Counted from the stretch's first letter, positions 11,725 to 22,483 are shown. The stretch is 64,000 nt of DNA from Aporrectodea caliginosa (GCA_020284085.1 JACEVL010000002.1:310001-374000), one strand, 5' to 3'. Numbers and translations are program-made. The notes: generated from the sequence alone by a model not told the origin.

Positions 11725-12158
11725 TGTTACGGGTTCCTCCTAGCTATAACAAAGCTGAAGACTCGAATCTAGTTTTCAAGGTATAATTCTCGACAAAAAC
11801 AATAAATCAACACAATACATTACCCAACCGTTGAACGACGGTGGAAGAAAGGTTCGCTTTCAATGTGAAGAACGACCAACTAACAAGAAGTCTGTAACTC
11901 AGCAACGGGCTGACGAACATCACAAACTGAAGCACCGTAAGACTTGAAAATGGCACAAGTCACGAACTAACTTGACTACCATGCAACCCAGAGAAATCTC
12001 AGACAACCCGACTAGCGCGAAGGCTGAGTATCGGAGATTCTCTAACCGCCCCTTTTCGTACCTCCTTATATAACCTACTCCCCTCGGCTAAGGAACTACT
12101 CAAGGGTAACGAATGCCCATCCCAGGACCGGTTAGGACTCAGTCATGAGACCCTAACA
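11725..12158 (-). repeat. 5' LTR of the Gypsy-like element
   Basis: The 434-bp segment has TGTTAGGG and CCCGTAACA ends (read on the minus strand), giving TGTTA/TAACA inverted termini. A TATA box (TTATATAAGG) lies near 12065 on the minus strand. It is followed directly by the primer-binding site and then gag. The partner LTR is missing, so the target duplication cannot be checked. Confidence 0.75.
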
Positions 12159-12234
12159 CCACCTTTTCCATGATAGTCGACAGCTTTTCGAGAGTAGATT
12201 CCATTCTTTTGTTTTTTATATTAATATATATTTT

Positions 12235-13017
12235 TTAAATAGTCGTCGGTATGTAGAATTCATCGAATCCGCATCTATACTTGCCGTTATTTTTATTGCT
12301 GGACTGGTCTATTACTAGAAAGCCGTGGCGTTGCTCCCAGGCTGTTTTACATAGTTTCTTAAACTCATCCTTAGGCATGTCCGTACTCGCGTGATCGTTG
12401 TATATATGATTAATATTTTTCTGATCTTGTGGAAACAAACAGATAAAGTTTGCATTCTCTCTAATCGTCTGTCTCGGTAGTTTGAAATAATTTTGGGCGA
12501 GGTAGAAACAGTCAACATTGCTATGCCTTCCTCGGATGTAGTAGACCTCGCATTTATTCTGCTTGACTAGCTGCAGATCGTCAAAGATCATTAGGTTCTT
12601 CTTCTCCGGCTTCAACTCTCTCGGGTCTGGTACGTCTTCGTCTGATTCGAAGAACTTGGCAGATATATCAGATTTCTCATTCGAGTGTTTAGCCATTCTC
12701 TCAACTACAACTGCTGGTGAAATATTTTGTCTTATGATCTCGTCTTGGCAATCGAATAACCCGACTATGGATTGTTTAGGTAGCTTTTCTTCGAATGCTT
12801 TTTTCAGAATTTTATACTCTGGTTGAAAGAGAGACAGACCGAATATTTGTAAATTATCGTAATCTAACCACCCAGGTCTTAAAAGTAAGTTCAGCAGTAA
12901 TGTCGTCTTACCACATCCAGATTTTCCTATAATTAACCCTCGTATACTTCGCGGTAATAGTGGGTTATTGAATCTATTAGATGCGTTTTCGTTCCATGAT
13001 AAATTTTTAGCTTCCAT
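12235..13017 (-). CDS. FtsK/HerA-type (A32-like) genome-packaging ATPase of a Polinton/adintovirus-like element
   Basis: This 260-residue protein has a Walker A motif GKSGCGKTT (residues 31-39) and a Walker B motif LMIFDD (142-147). Its length and layout fit the DNA-packaging ATPases of Polintons/Mavericks and related midsize dsDNA viruses, which drive genome entry into capsids. It is uninterrupted. It starts 26 bp from the start of the divergent PLA2 gene, so both probably shared one regulatory gap. The capsid and polymerase genes of such elements are not in this window. This is an integrated remnant, next to an LTR element that lies where the rest of the left side should be. Confidence 0.85.
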   Translation of the reverse strand: MEAKNLSWNENASNRFNNPLLPRSIRGLIIGKSGCGKTTLLLNLLLRPGWLDYDNLQIFGLSLFQPEYKILKKAFEEKLPKQSIVGLFDCQDEIIRQNISPAVVVERMAKHSNEKSDISAKFFESDEDVPDPRELKPEKKNLMIFDDLQLVKQNKCEVYYIRGRHSNVDCFYLAQNYFKLPRQTIRENANFICLFPQDQKNINHIYNDHASTDMPKDEFKKLCKTAWEQRHGFLVIDQSSNKNNGKYRCGFDEFYIPTTI

Positions 13018-13043
13018 TTTAAATATATCTGATTGTATTTAAA
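13018..13043. promoter_or_regulatory. 26-bp divergent intergenic gap
   Basis: This is the only DNA between the head-to-head ATPase and PLA2 start codons. It is AT-rich (TAAATATATCTG...). A shared promoter overlapping the coding ends is inferred from the layout, not from a recognised motif. Confidence 0.4.
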
Positions 13044-13574
13044 ATGTATTGCGTAAAGTGTAAACGAAAAACGGAAACTAAAGATACCAGGAACGTCATC
13101 AGTAAAAATAATAGACCTATGCTTCGAGGTATTTGCGTTGTATGCGGAACGATTAAAACTCAATTCGTGAAAGGAACTGCTTCGAATGGAGGAGATCTAG
13201 TTAGTTCTCTAAATTCAATCACAAGCAACATCAAGTTACCTTGGGCTAAATTCCCAGGAGAAATACATTTGCCTGGTCATTCGTTTACAGGACCAGGAAC
13301 TAGGTTAGATTTACGGTTGAATCCCGATGGCACTCCTAAAGATTGGTCTAAACCAGTTGACAGGGTCGATAATGCGGCATATATTCACGATTTAGCTTAC
13401 GATCAATACTCCGATACGGCTAATAGGAATGTAGCTGATAGAACTATGATTAATGCTTTGAATAATATTTCAAATCCGAGCTTACGTGAACGAATAGAGA
13501 GGAGTTTAGTTAAACCAATATTATCAGCAAAATCGAGTTTGGGATTAGGTTTAAAAAAGCTTAAAATGGACTGA
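13044..13574 (+). CDS. Zinc-ribbon plus parvovirus-type phospholipase A2 protein
   Basis: The 176-residue protein begins with a small zinc ribbon: C3-x2-C6 and C31-x2-C34. After a linker comes a compact phospholipase A2 domain: calcium loop GPG at 83-85, catalytic HD pair at 115-116 within YIHDLAYDQY, and a further Asp at 132 in NVADRTM. This matches the PLA2 of parvovirus VP1, which breaches endosomal membranes. Similar PLA2 proteins occur in adintovirus/Polinton-like elements, where they are thought to be minor virion components. All key residues are present and the frame is open. The tail (about 140-176) is basic. It overlaps the open frame of the integrase downstream. Confidence 0.85.
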   Translation: MYCVKCKRKTETKDTRNVISKNNRPMLRGICVVCGTIKTQFVKGTASNGGDLVSSLNSITSNIKLPWAKFPGEIHLPGHSFTGPGTRLDLRLNPDGTPKDWSKPVDRVDNAAYIHDLAYDQYSDTANRNVADRTMINALNNISNPSLRERIERSLVKPILSAKSSLGLGLKKLKMD

Positions 13575-14478
13575 TGAACTAGCGGATGAATTACATAAAC
13601 CCGTAGTAAGGCATTTTAGAAAACGGAAGGTGTACGTCGGTGGGATAGATAACATTTGGGCAGCTGATCTGATCGATATGCAGGTGTTCGCTAAAGATAA
13701 CGATGGCGTGAAATACTTGTTAACGGTTATAGATGTTTTTTCAAAGTATGGTTGGATCGTACCACTACATGATAAGAGCGGAAAATCTACGGCTAGTGGT
13801 TTCTTGAAAATATTAAAGAGCGGAAGAAAACCGGGTAAAGTTTGGGTTGATAAGGGGAAAGAATTTTACAATAAAGATGTACAGAATTTAGTTGAGTTGT
13901 ATTCCACAGAAAATGAGGAGAAATCTTGTGTAGTTGAACGTTGGAATAGGACTATGAAAGAAAAGATGTATAAATATTTTTCAGCTAACTCGACGAGAAG
14001 ATATATTAATATATTAGATGAAATGGTTAGTAATTATAATAACGTTAGACATTCTTCTATAAAAATGACTCCTTCTAAAGCGAGCCTGAAAAATAATGAA
14101 AAGACTGTATGGATGAATTTATACGGTGATGAAATTTCAGAACCCATTAAGCCTAGGTTTTCAATTGGTGAGAAGGTTAGAATAACCAAGAAAAAGAATA
14201 TTTTTGAAAAAGGTTTTACACCCCGGTGGACTGAAGAACTATTCACAATTACACAGGTTCAGTATACAGATCCTCCTACCTATAAGATAAGCGATTATAA
14301 TGGAGAAGAAATACAAGGCTCGTTTTATCAAGAGGAGCTACAAAAATCAACTCAAGAAATATTTAGAATAGAAAAAATTATTAGGAAACGCGGAAAGAAA
14401 TCTTTGGTTAAATGGCTTGGTTATCCTGAGTCATTCAATTCGTGGATTGATAACGAAGATTTAATCCCACTCGTGTAA
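13555..14478 (+). CDS. Retroviral-type integrase with C-terminal chromodomain, Polinton/adintovirus type, probably defective
   Basis: The frame opens after a stop at 13552-13554, in the +1 frame relative to the PLA2 gene. Family-like sequence (ELADELHKPVVRHF) starts there without any ATG; the GTG at 13630 lies inside conserved sequence. Catalytic residues are Asp (codon 13666, AADLIDM), Asp (13849, VDKGKEF) and Glu (13936, CVVERWNRT). Only 28 residues separate the second Asp and the Glu, against the usual 35, so about seven residues seem to be missing in frame. The C-terminus (about 14370-14475) is a chromodomain with KWLGYPESFNSWI, typical of Polinton and chromovirus integrases, and probably steers insertion to marked chromatin. 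The protein would insert element DNA into the host. The missing start and short spacing argue that this copy is inactive. Confidence 0.82.
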   Translation, partial: KSLKWTDELADELHKPVVRHFRKRKVYVGGIDNIWAADLIDMQVFAKDNDGVKYLLTVIDVFSKYGWIVPLHDKSGKSTASGFLKILKSGRKPGKVWVDKGKEFYNKDVQNLVELYSTENEEKSCVVERWNRTMKEKMYKYFSANSTRRYINILDEMVSNYNNVRHSSIKMTPSKASLKNNEKTVWMNLYGDEISEPIKPRFSIGEKVRITKKKNIFEKGFTPRWTEELFTITQVQYTDPPTYKISDYNGEEIQGSFYQEELQKSTQEIFRIEKIIRKRGKKSLVKWLGYPESFNSWIDNEDLIPLV

Positions 14479-14960
14479 TGGTGATTAATAACGAAACTTT
14501 AGTAATTCCAGCTAGTATTGCGTTGGCGTTAAACACACGCTCGTGATGTTGAGTAATAAACCCATCGAAACTTTGGTAATTCCAGCTACGTCGTTCCATC
14601 TCGTGACGATGAATCTACCTACGTTGACGTTAAACAATCGTTCTCTTTATTTCGATAACTCGTGATTATGAATGTGTGCCGGCTGAGAGTATATAATAAT
14701 TAGGCGTGACCACGAACCCCGTCACACATCCAGTTAAAGTGTGACCGGGTCTTTTTTCAAAACGTATTTAACTAAAGCGTGACAGATTTCTACGAAGATA
14801 ATCGGCGATCATGAGGCAACAGTTCAACCTACTATGCTGCCCTCTCTATAAAAACAGCTCAAGTCTGCTTCTGAGACGTCTACAGGACACCATCAACTGA
14901 ATCTGCTTCACCATTAACACTTCCGTCCACACCGAAAAGATTGGTACATTTAATTAAAAA
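14479..14960 (+). promoter_or_regulatory. Non-coding flank of the Polinton-like element with direct repeats and a TATA box
   Basis: Two diverged direct repeats share CGAAACTTTRGTAATTCC (about 14494 and 14567) and a downstream GTTAAACA. A GYGTGAC motif recurs near 14703, 14735 and 14777. TATAAAAA at 14847-14854, followed by a purine/pyrimidine start-like stretch, looks like a promoter for a rightward gene that is now missing. The outer element boundary and terminal repeat are not seen. Confidence 0.45.
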
Positions 14961-15721
14961 AATAAACTTTCTTTTTCATATAACATAGGCCTACCTTTCT
15001 CCACCAGCTCGAAGCGGCTGAAGTGGTGTTGCGTTCTACTACGAGTGCGGAACAACATGACACTGTCAGCCGTTAGATGGCTTATTATATTATCGCTCGT
15101 TAAAACAACGTTCAACGCTTGATGAATGCCTGCTACTGACAGAACATTTAATAAAATTCTGAACAGAAATCGTAAAGGCTGCCTGTTTGTCTTAGACATA
15201 AAAGTATATGGATGGTTTGATGCCTGGATGGATGAATAGCTTATTGTCTAGGACGAAGCAGTATCTGAGACTGTTTTTTTAATTTTATTAGCGGCGGATG
15301 CGTGCTAACGCGTTTGTATGAACAGATATATATATTAGCGACAACTACTATATGGTGACGGTGACAACGAGCAGAGAGGGTAGACATAAACATAGACCTA
15401 TATAAAAGTAGATGTACGGTTTGGTGAATAAATGACTGGGTGAATGGATTTTGTTAAATTTTATTTAAACAACTGTCAATGGGCCCATGTAGGATCAGGA
15501 GGGCGTGTAGGCCACGAGACGGATAGGCAGACGGACAGAGTGAAGGCATACGGACGAACAGGCGGACATTTCCAATTAACGTCGGCCGTAACAGAGGCCT
15601 ATTGTTGTCATACGCCTCGGCGTAATATCGCCCGAGGACTGAAAGAAACACGTGTTGCCAGATTTTTTGCCTGCTTTAGAGTTCTGTAGGCGCAAATAGG
15701 TCTATGAATAAGGGGGTTGGA

Positions 15722-15763
15722 CTTAATATTGGTCAAAATTGACCCACACTGACCAATATTAAG
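15722..15763. repeat. Perfect 13-bp inverted repeat, 16-nt loop
   Basis: CTTAATATTGGTC (15722-15734) pairs with GACCAATATTAAG (15751-15763). The loop contains a further TTGACC. Confidence 0.85.
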
Positions 15764-15845
15764 GTACATTCGTGGCGATTTGAGGTGATTTTGACCAGTG
15801 TTTTGGTTAAATGTTCCAAAGGATTTATTATATTACTACTAAAGG

Positions 15846-15898
15846 ACAAAAAGGTCAATTTCAGACAATGATTTCTACTCTAAAATTGACCTTTTTGT
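15846..15898. repeat. Perfect 16-bp inverted repeat, 21-nt loop
   Basis: ACAAAAAGGTCAATTT (15846-15861) pairs with AAATTGACCTTTTTGT (15883-15898). It shares the GGTCAA/TTGACC motif with the hairpin 85 bp upstream, so the two may be parts of one unrecognised element. Confidence 0.85.
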
Positions 15899-16715
15899 AA
15901 TTAAAATAACTTGCCTAAATAGAAGCTGGGTCGATGAAAAGGTTTCTTGCAAAGGCAGGCTAGAAGTTATCTTCAAAAAAAATAAAAATGATACAATGGG
16001 CGAATAATTTACGATTCCATGATTCTAAGCTACACGTTTGGCCATTTGCTTTATAATGTAATGCACAACCGTATATTTGAACCTTCATGCAATAAAATTG
16101 AATGGATTTTATTGCTTATTTGTTGCAGTGTAAATGTGTAACTGACATCAAATGAATTACATAAGTGAGAGTAAAATAATATCTGAAAGAATATTGTTGT
16201 CATGCGAATTTGTTTTCTGATGCGGTGATTACCCTTGACGTCGACATGGTTGATGTAGTTGACGTTGAGCTGTTTTCAGCTGATCGAGTTATGACGACAG
16301 TCAGCTGGATGATTGGTTTAGCTACGGATGACAGACTTTGCCCATGTACGTCCAACCGGGTACCACCACTGTAGCGAAAAGTGGAGTAATGCCCTTATTT
16401 GCATTCAACACTAGACATTCATCAAAAGTATGAAGAAGAGTATTAAGGAGAAAACACGACCATATCATTCCAAAAAGAGAACAATTTAACCCTCGTTGTT
16501 ATTTATTGACCCCAAAAATGAGGGCTGATAGGACAACAAGGGGAGTTGTGTGCCAGTCGAGCATTAACCTTGGTGATCTTCACTGCACCTGCCAGCGTTG
16601 TGCCAATACTACAAAAGTGGTCAACATTCTCTCTTTATTGTACTTAACATCCAATGCTCATCAATATCAAAACCACTGTCATTTTTGTAGCAGCTGTATT
16701 CATAATTTAATCATC

Positions 16716-16962
<247 letters not shown>

Positions 16963-17184
16963 TATTGTGACGCTGGGCAGGTTGTTTCACATAATCTCTT
17001 AAGTGGCTAGGCCACTTTACAGGGACCTTGGTGGATGCTTAAATGCAGGTGCTTTGCAATATCAAAAGAAGTCTCTCATTAGGTTACGTTTACATAAAGT
17101 TCTGCTTGATAAGATCAATCAGTGTAAAGTCTCAGACACAGTCAGAACCTGTATAACTTATTATCACGACAAATTAATACATAC

Positions 17185-17361
17185 TCAACAATGAAATGGT
17201 TTGGATAGATGACTTTTATTTCTGGGTTAGGCAGATAAATGAACTCTTTGTTGAATGTCATGTTGAACGGAGTTGGCGAGAATTCAATAATTATAGGCAG
17301 AGGCTGTCCGATTGATTCTTCTGTTGTTCTTGGAGTTACTGCTACAACTTCGAATGTTGAA
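17185..17361 (-). CDS. Exon 8: second half of IPT/TIG domain
   Basis: The acceptor is TTTTAACTTCAG|T. The exon encodes STFEVVAVTPRTTEES, then FIYLPNPEIKVIYPNHF. The VTPRT block and the F-Y-x-x-NPEI-x-x-I-x-P strand are typical of the end of plexin-type IPT domains. It is 177 bp, phase 2-2, with donor GA|GTATGT. An alternative upstream acceptor (CACAG|CGAATT) breaks the phase and was not used. Confidence 0.7.
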
Positions 17362-17879
17362 CTGAAGTTAAAACAAAATTTTGGATTTAATTTGTGTTGC
17401 ACAGAAAGCAAAGCAATTCGCTGTGTTCATGAAATGATAGAATATCCCATCACATAAATTTAGACAAGATTTTATATTTCATAAAAGGAATTATAATAAA
17501 TTACTGCATCAAATCAGATGAAATGGCATGGTAAAATCTTACCATATTACACTGGTAGGCCTACCTTTTTGTACTGCAACAATCGCGCTGCCTTTGTATT
17601 ACAACAAGGGTCAACTGAAAATTAATGCTTTACCAAGTTTAAGTTATACCGATTGACTATTGAGACAACTCTGCATAGTGGCAGGTATGAGTATAATTTT
17701 CGCTTAAGAATTAGGCATTTGGGAAATTAGTCACAATTACAATGCATGCAAATGGAACTTATATCTTTAATGGAAAGTTTGTTTACTTGTTTTGTATTTT
17801 TCTCTTTGTCTCCAGCACTGTGTGAAATAAATCATAAACTATGTTATAGCCTAAGCATAAGAGAAGGTATTCCTCTAAC

Positions 17880-18063
17880 CTGAGATTAGGTTTAAGCGGC
17901 ACGGGAGTTGAAGACAAGTCCTTTCCGATGTAAACAATTCTAACGCCCGTGATATTTAAGCCAAGGTATTTCGATATATAATCAAATGTTGCTGAACCAA
18001 TAATCGTGATGTTCGTTCCTCCTGCTATTGGACCGAACAATGGCTCCATTGAGACCTGTAGAG
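17880..18063 (-). CDS. Exon 7: first half of IPT/TIG domain
   Basis: The acceptor is CTAATATTAG|CT. The exon opens LQVSMEPLFGPIAGGTNITI, the classic IPT start (P-x-x-GP-x-x-GGT), and continues to PLKPNL with donor CTCAG|GTTAGA. The 184-bp length links phase 1 from the preceding Ig exon to phase 2 of the next exon. The nearer AG (CTACAG|GTCTC) would put the domain out of frame. Confidence 0.75.
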
Positions 18064-18801
18064 CTAATATTAGAATTCAGTAAGTATACTCGGTTCAATA
18101 ATTAAAGTTTTTGCTCGTAATATGCACACTAATATGATATTATATATAAATATGAAATAATGAGATGTAATGCAAGTGTAGTGCAATACAATAACATAAC
18201 CTGGCATGGCAGAACATAACGTAACATAACAAAACTTACAACATAACGTAACATAAGAGAAGTTTACAACATAACGAAGCGTAGCGTAGCGATACGACAC
18301 AACACGGTATGATATGATACGAATGTATGTATGTATGAAAGATCAGTTATTATGGGACCAATTATCTAGAGACCAGTTGGCGAAGGAACAGTTGTTACAA
18401 GAGATACCGGATACACTTCATTAATTGAATGTCTTATGGCTGCGCTGGTTATGGCACCGGCGGATGATCTAACAGAACATATTACACCTTAGCTAAATAT
18501 TTTGACCCAGAACGATACGATTTCCGAATTTATGAATTTGAACATTGAAGGGCACCGTCAACCAGGAAGGCAGCGTGACCAGTAAATATTATAAACTGAT
18601 GTAGAATCATTTTAAAGCTACAATCAAGGTTGATGTCTTACTTGTTGTCGATTGAGTTGTCACCGTCGACGAACAGTATACTGAATAAAAACGGAAACAT
18701 AAATCTCAAAGGCTATATATACGAATATGAAGACTGCAGATTCTGCAGAATAGTTCCAACCATTTTAAACCGGAAACTTATTAACGTTTCAAACAATAGC
18801 T

Positions 18802-19001
18802 CCAGCCGCGGCGCCAGACATTTTTGTAACCAGGGCAAAGCCAGGGCAGTCATACATGTGACCAGTGCAGGGTGCGATTTATACCCCAAATAAATTCTCG
18901 GCAGGGCAAAACTTTTGGCAGCCTTGTGGCAGGGCAACGACCAGGGCAAATGTACTTTTCTACCAGGCCGTAGCTTGCCCTGCTGTAGCGCCACCACTGG
19001 T
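18802..19001. mobile_element. hAT-type MITE inside the Ig/IPT gene intron
   Basis: A 200-bp insert starts CCAGCCGCGGCGCCAG and ends GGCGC-like/CCACTGGT-like inverted (…TAGCGCCACCACTGGT). It is flanked by CAATAGCT (18794-18801) and TAATAGCT (19002-19009), an 8-bp target duplication with one mismatch. CAGGGCAA motifs repeat inside. Non-coding. Confidence 0.7.
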
Positions 19002-19261
19002 TAATAGCTCTCGTTCGATTGATAAAATATGCGTCGATTATAAACTTTAACTCATCATATCCTGCAATTAATGATTTCCCGATGGTCGTAAAAATACCAA
19101 AAACCAGTTATTATGATCGCATTGGGTGAATGATATTTTAATATTAGAATTTTCTCACTGTTCTCATGTGCGGAATCGAGAAAAATCTTCTAATTAGAAG
19201 CGTAATGCTCATCACCCTATGACGCACTGTATTAGATGAGGACCGTTGTGAATGCACTCAC

Positions 19262-19591
19262 CTGTAGAGGCAGCATTGAAATCAGGTGCATTCGGTGCCA
19301 GAGTACGAGGATTGATATATGGTGGTGCAGCAAACGTTACAAGACAATCGTAGACGGCAGGAACGGTGTTACTAACGGTGATGGTTGATGTAGAATTGTA
19401 CACATATTGAATCGGGGTGTAAGGTAGGAGGGTCTTCGTGGGAGTTGTTGACGTATAAAACTGACCATCATTAGCTTTGCACTTCATAATTGCGTTGATC
19501 GGAGAGGCTGGATGATCTGCATAAATGATCGTGCATGATATGCTAACGCTGCCAGAAGCCAACTGACTGCATGAACAGATCGGACCAGAAC
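19262..19591 (-). CDS. Exon 6: Ig-like domain, C type
   Basis: The acceptor is TGTCTCTTAG|GT and the donor CTACAG|GTGAGT; 330 bp, phase 1-1. It starts SGPICSCSQL, has the first-sheet Cys in VSISCTIIYAD and the second in AVYDCLVTFAAPP, and ends NAPDFNAAS. The C-x-C start and D/E-C-x-LTF strand are shared with all other C-type exons here. Confidence 0.8.
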
Positions 19592-20050
19592 CTAAGAGAC
19601 AAACCATGACTAAATTAATATTATATTGCATTGGACGACTAACAGATAACAGATGACCGCTGAGATGTAGGTTTCTGCAAAGCAACATTTCCACTTTGTC
19701 GGGACGTAGGTTGTCTTGACCTTATTTATTTTAACTTTGCTGTACGAATCTTCTATCATGACCGATGTTTCTGCTGAGTAGGGCCTATATCGAATAGGAA
19801 ACTTAGGAATGGCTGTAAAGGTGTCTATATCTGTTTTTGACAACATAATTTACAAATTTAGTCTCATCTTAATTTGGGACGCAATTTGACTCCACCTACC
19901 TTGACCATTATGATTCTACCAAGCATTATGCGATTACGAAGCAACATCAGAGTCGCATTTTAGTCGTTATCATACTCGAGTCTTTCTGTAGTGCTATATC
20001 TTAGAAGACTTAGAGAATTCAAAATAAAACAATTAGTGTAGCCTACTTAC

Positions 20051-20380
20051 GAATCACAACTAATTTGAAAGCCATCAAATTGTTGGTGTTTGCTAATTGA
20101 ACTGTGGAAATTCCTGCAGTAGGTATCGGACCACCTGTTGCATTTGTTGTAGTTGCGTTTCGTACAATTAGACCCATTCGATTAATTGCGTAGAGTCCAG
20201 TTAAAGTTGGAGAAACAACGTCATTGAAATCGGTAATTCGATAAGAAATTTCCAGGTTCGAGGTTGGTAAAACCATCCACGATGTGCCATTAGGTCCAGC
20301 TGCAAAGTTGAGCATCGTATTCAGTGTTCCCTCGTAAACAACGGTAGTTGTAATGGACGTGAAACATTGTTCATCTGCAC
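20051..20380 (-). CDS. Exon 5: Ig-like domain, V type without canonical Cys pair
   Basis: 330 bp, phase 1-1, acceptor GTTTTAG|GT and donor GATTC|GTAAGT. The encoded domain has VVYEGTLNTMLNF (strand B region), the core Trp in GTSWMVL, and TAGISTVQLANT near strand F, ending FKLVVIR. There is only one Cys, near the start. Confidence 0.8.
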
Positions 20381-20940
20381 CTAAAACAAACATTTCTCAT
20401 AATAGTGATTTACTTTCGTATGCAATGTTCACTACAAACCAACATTTTCATCTGTACGTAATTTAGTAGTTCACTTAATATCACAGGTGTACCGTTATTA
20501 TTATTTTTTAATCTCTCGGCCACTTAATCGCTCTAGCATTAAATTATATGTAACATATACTTGCTCACATACTTACATTTCTTGAAGTCTGCTAAGGAAT
20601 CTCTTCAAGATGTCCACCATAGTTGTAAATTTTCGGGTGCTACTTGAAACTCAGTCATAGAGTAATAATTAAGGGATACGATAAAACCGTTGATGTGAAT
20701 AATGATGAGTTCATTCTGGTTTTACGGCGCGGTATCGGAGAAAGATTTAACACAAACATTTGTTACCTTAGCAATATGTCATACCCTGAAAAGAGTCCCG
20801 AGCCATAATTTTATTCTGAGCATAATTTATAGATTCAAGGACACTCAGAATGTAAGCCAGAATGCGGGTCGAAATATCTTTCCTAGACAGCAGTGTAATA
20901 ATTTTCAAGCTACAATATAATGCAATGGTTAGTTGCGAAC

Positions 20941-21021
20941 CTGTCGTCGATGCTGTTGTAGCTGTAGTTGAGGACGGGGAGGATGTAGATGATTTGGTTG
21001 TAGCTATTGTTCCAACGCATG
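20941..21021 (-). CDS. Exon 4: 27-residue Thr/Ser-rich linker
   Basis: 81 bp, phase 1-1, acceptor TTTATGTAG|CA and donor GACAG|GTTCGC. It encodes CVGTIATTKSS followed by a Thr/Ser/Pro/Ala-rich stretch ending TASTTG, a likely O-glycosylated spacer. Close relatives are at 43195-43275 and 56541-56621. Confidence 0.75.
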
Positions 21022-22150
21022 CTACATAAAAACATAAACAGAAAATTTAAACGTTAAGCATTAATATTAAGACTGTAGAACAGTTACACCCATGTAAATA
21101 CGGTAGCCTATCAATGGCAGTTTTTCTATTATTCAAATAATAGGCCTTACACCGATCTTGTTGGCATGGCTTGAGTAAACGACTACGCGTGCATGTGTGA
21201 TTTTACCTCTTATCAAACAAATCAGAATCTGAGGTTCATTCACGAAGCGACTTTTCCAAGAGTTTGACACAGAATTTACACTTTATCTTGGCCAACTCTT
21301 CCCAGATTTTGATTTACTGAATTTACGCTTGCAATAAGCAGTTTCTAAGCACTTTAGATAAATATTTAGCAATTCTTCTGAGAAGAATAAATGTGCTACT
21401 CTCAACTATCAAAACTTGATTGCGAAAGTGATCGTTGAAAATGGATTCTAAACAAGCATGGAAATGATGTCAACCGACTTGCCCACTTATGGTTATATTC
21501 GAAACTTCGTGCTTCATAAGTAATTTAATCAAAATCAGCTTTAAATATCCAGGATATCTCACTAAGTAAGCCTCAATTGACCAAAATTATTAACCGTAAT
21601 GTGACACGTATGTCTAATCCTATTCGGTTGCTGGACCTAGATTCTGAAACTCTCTATCTGTATCTGTTCGTTCTGCTTAATGTCTCTCTCCCTGTATCTA
21701 TCCTTTCTGGTCAGTTGCTAATGTCATTTCGCTCTCATATTAAGACTTACTCTTTCAATTTGATTACCCGATATAGGCTGCCTCTCTGTCGTTTACTGGC
21801 TTGATTAACCGGTTGGTTGTGACATCTTTTGCATCAGACACCGGTGCCAGATAGGTTATATAGGTAGACAGTAACAGTAAGTAATAACATAACATAACAT
21901 AACATAACATGGTTCTAAGTGGTTCTAAACGTCTTCTGAACCACTTAAACCCTTGTTATGCTAAGTTATTACTTACAATTGTTCAATTCTGGATGAGACA
22001 AGAAGGGAAGAATAGCTGAGCAATTCCATAAAGAATGAATTCACAGCTGAAACTCAAATCTCTCTTTGGCAGATAAACTATTTTGTTTGATTAGCGTACG
22101 CCAGTCATGGAACTTTGAAATAGTTTATAACTAGCTGGCTCTTAACTCAC

Positions 22151-22483
22151 CAATTGCTGGCACTGAGCATTTCTGATCCAACGTCGGCGCATTCATTGCA
22201 ACTTTAGGATGGAGAATTTCCGTTGGTTGGCCAAATGTCAGACCGCATTCGTAGGTCGAAGAACCACTGTAAGCGGTCGTAAATGTTGATGTTGAAATCC
22301 AGGTATATCTGTCATTAACAGCCCTATCGGGCGCATCAGAAGCTACGGGATTGCCATTGACATACAGTGTGAAAATAGCAGCAATCGGATCGTAAGTAAT
22401 ATCAGCATAAATGGAACTGCACGTCACCTGAATCATTATGGTGGATGAGTTGACCATTGTGCATGAACACGTTGGACCTTGCC
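22151..22483 (-). CDS. Exon 3: Ig-like domain, C type
   Basis: 333 bp, phase 1-1, acceptor TTGTTTCAG|GG and donor CAATTG|GTGAGT. It begins QGPTCSCTMV, has the canonical pair in IQVTCSSIY and STYECGLTFGQP, and ends with NAPTLDQKCSVP. Two extra N-terminal Cys (C-x-C) and one C-terminal Cys may make further disulfides. Confidence 0.82.

Larger units (their letters stand above)
14961..16715. other. Non-coding region with two strong hairpins
   Basis: No exon is supported. A GACGGA/GGCGGAC-rich stretch lies near 15515-15570. Perfect inverted repeats occur at 15722-15763 and 15846-15898. Other short frames lack any family signal. Confidence 0.5.

Noticed and set aside
13548..13560. T-TTA-AAA slippery site for -1 frameshifting into the integrase
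   Set aside because: The integrase lies in the +1 frame, and a -1 shift there does not enter it.
17362..17420. Longer IPT exon using the acceptor CACAG|CGAATT
   Set aside because: It gives the wrong phase with the preceding donor, and the extra residues (LSVQHKLNPKF) do not fit the IPT fold. The internal TTTTAACTTCAG acceptor fits both.
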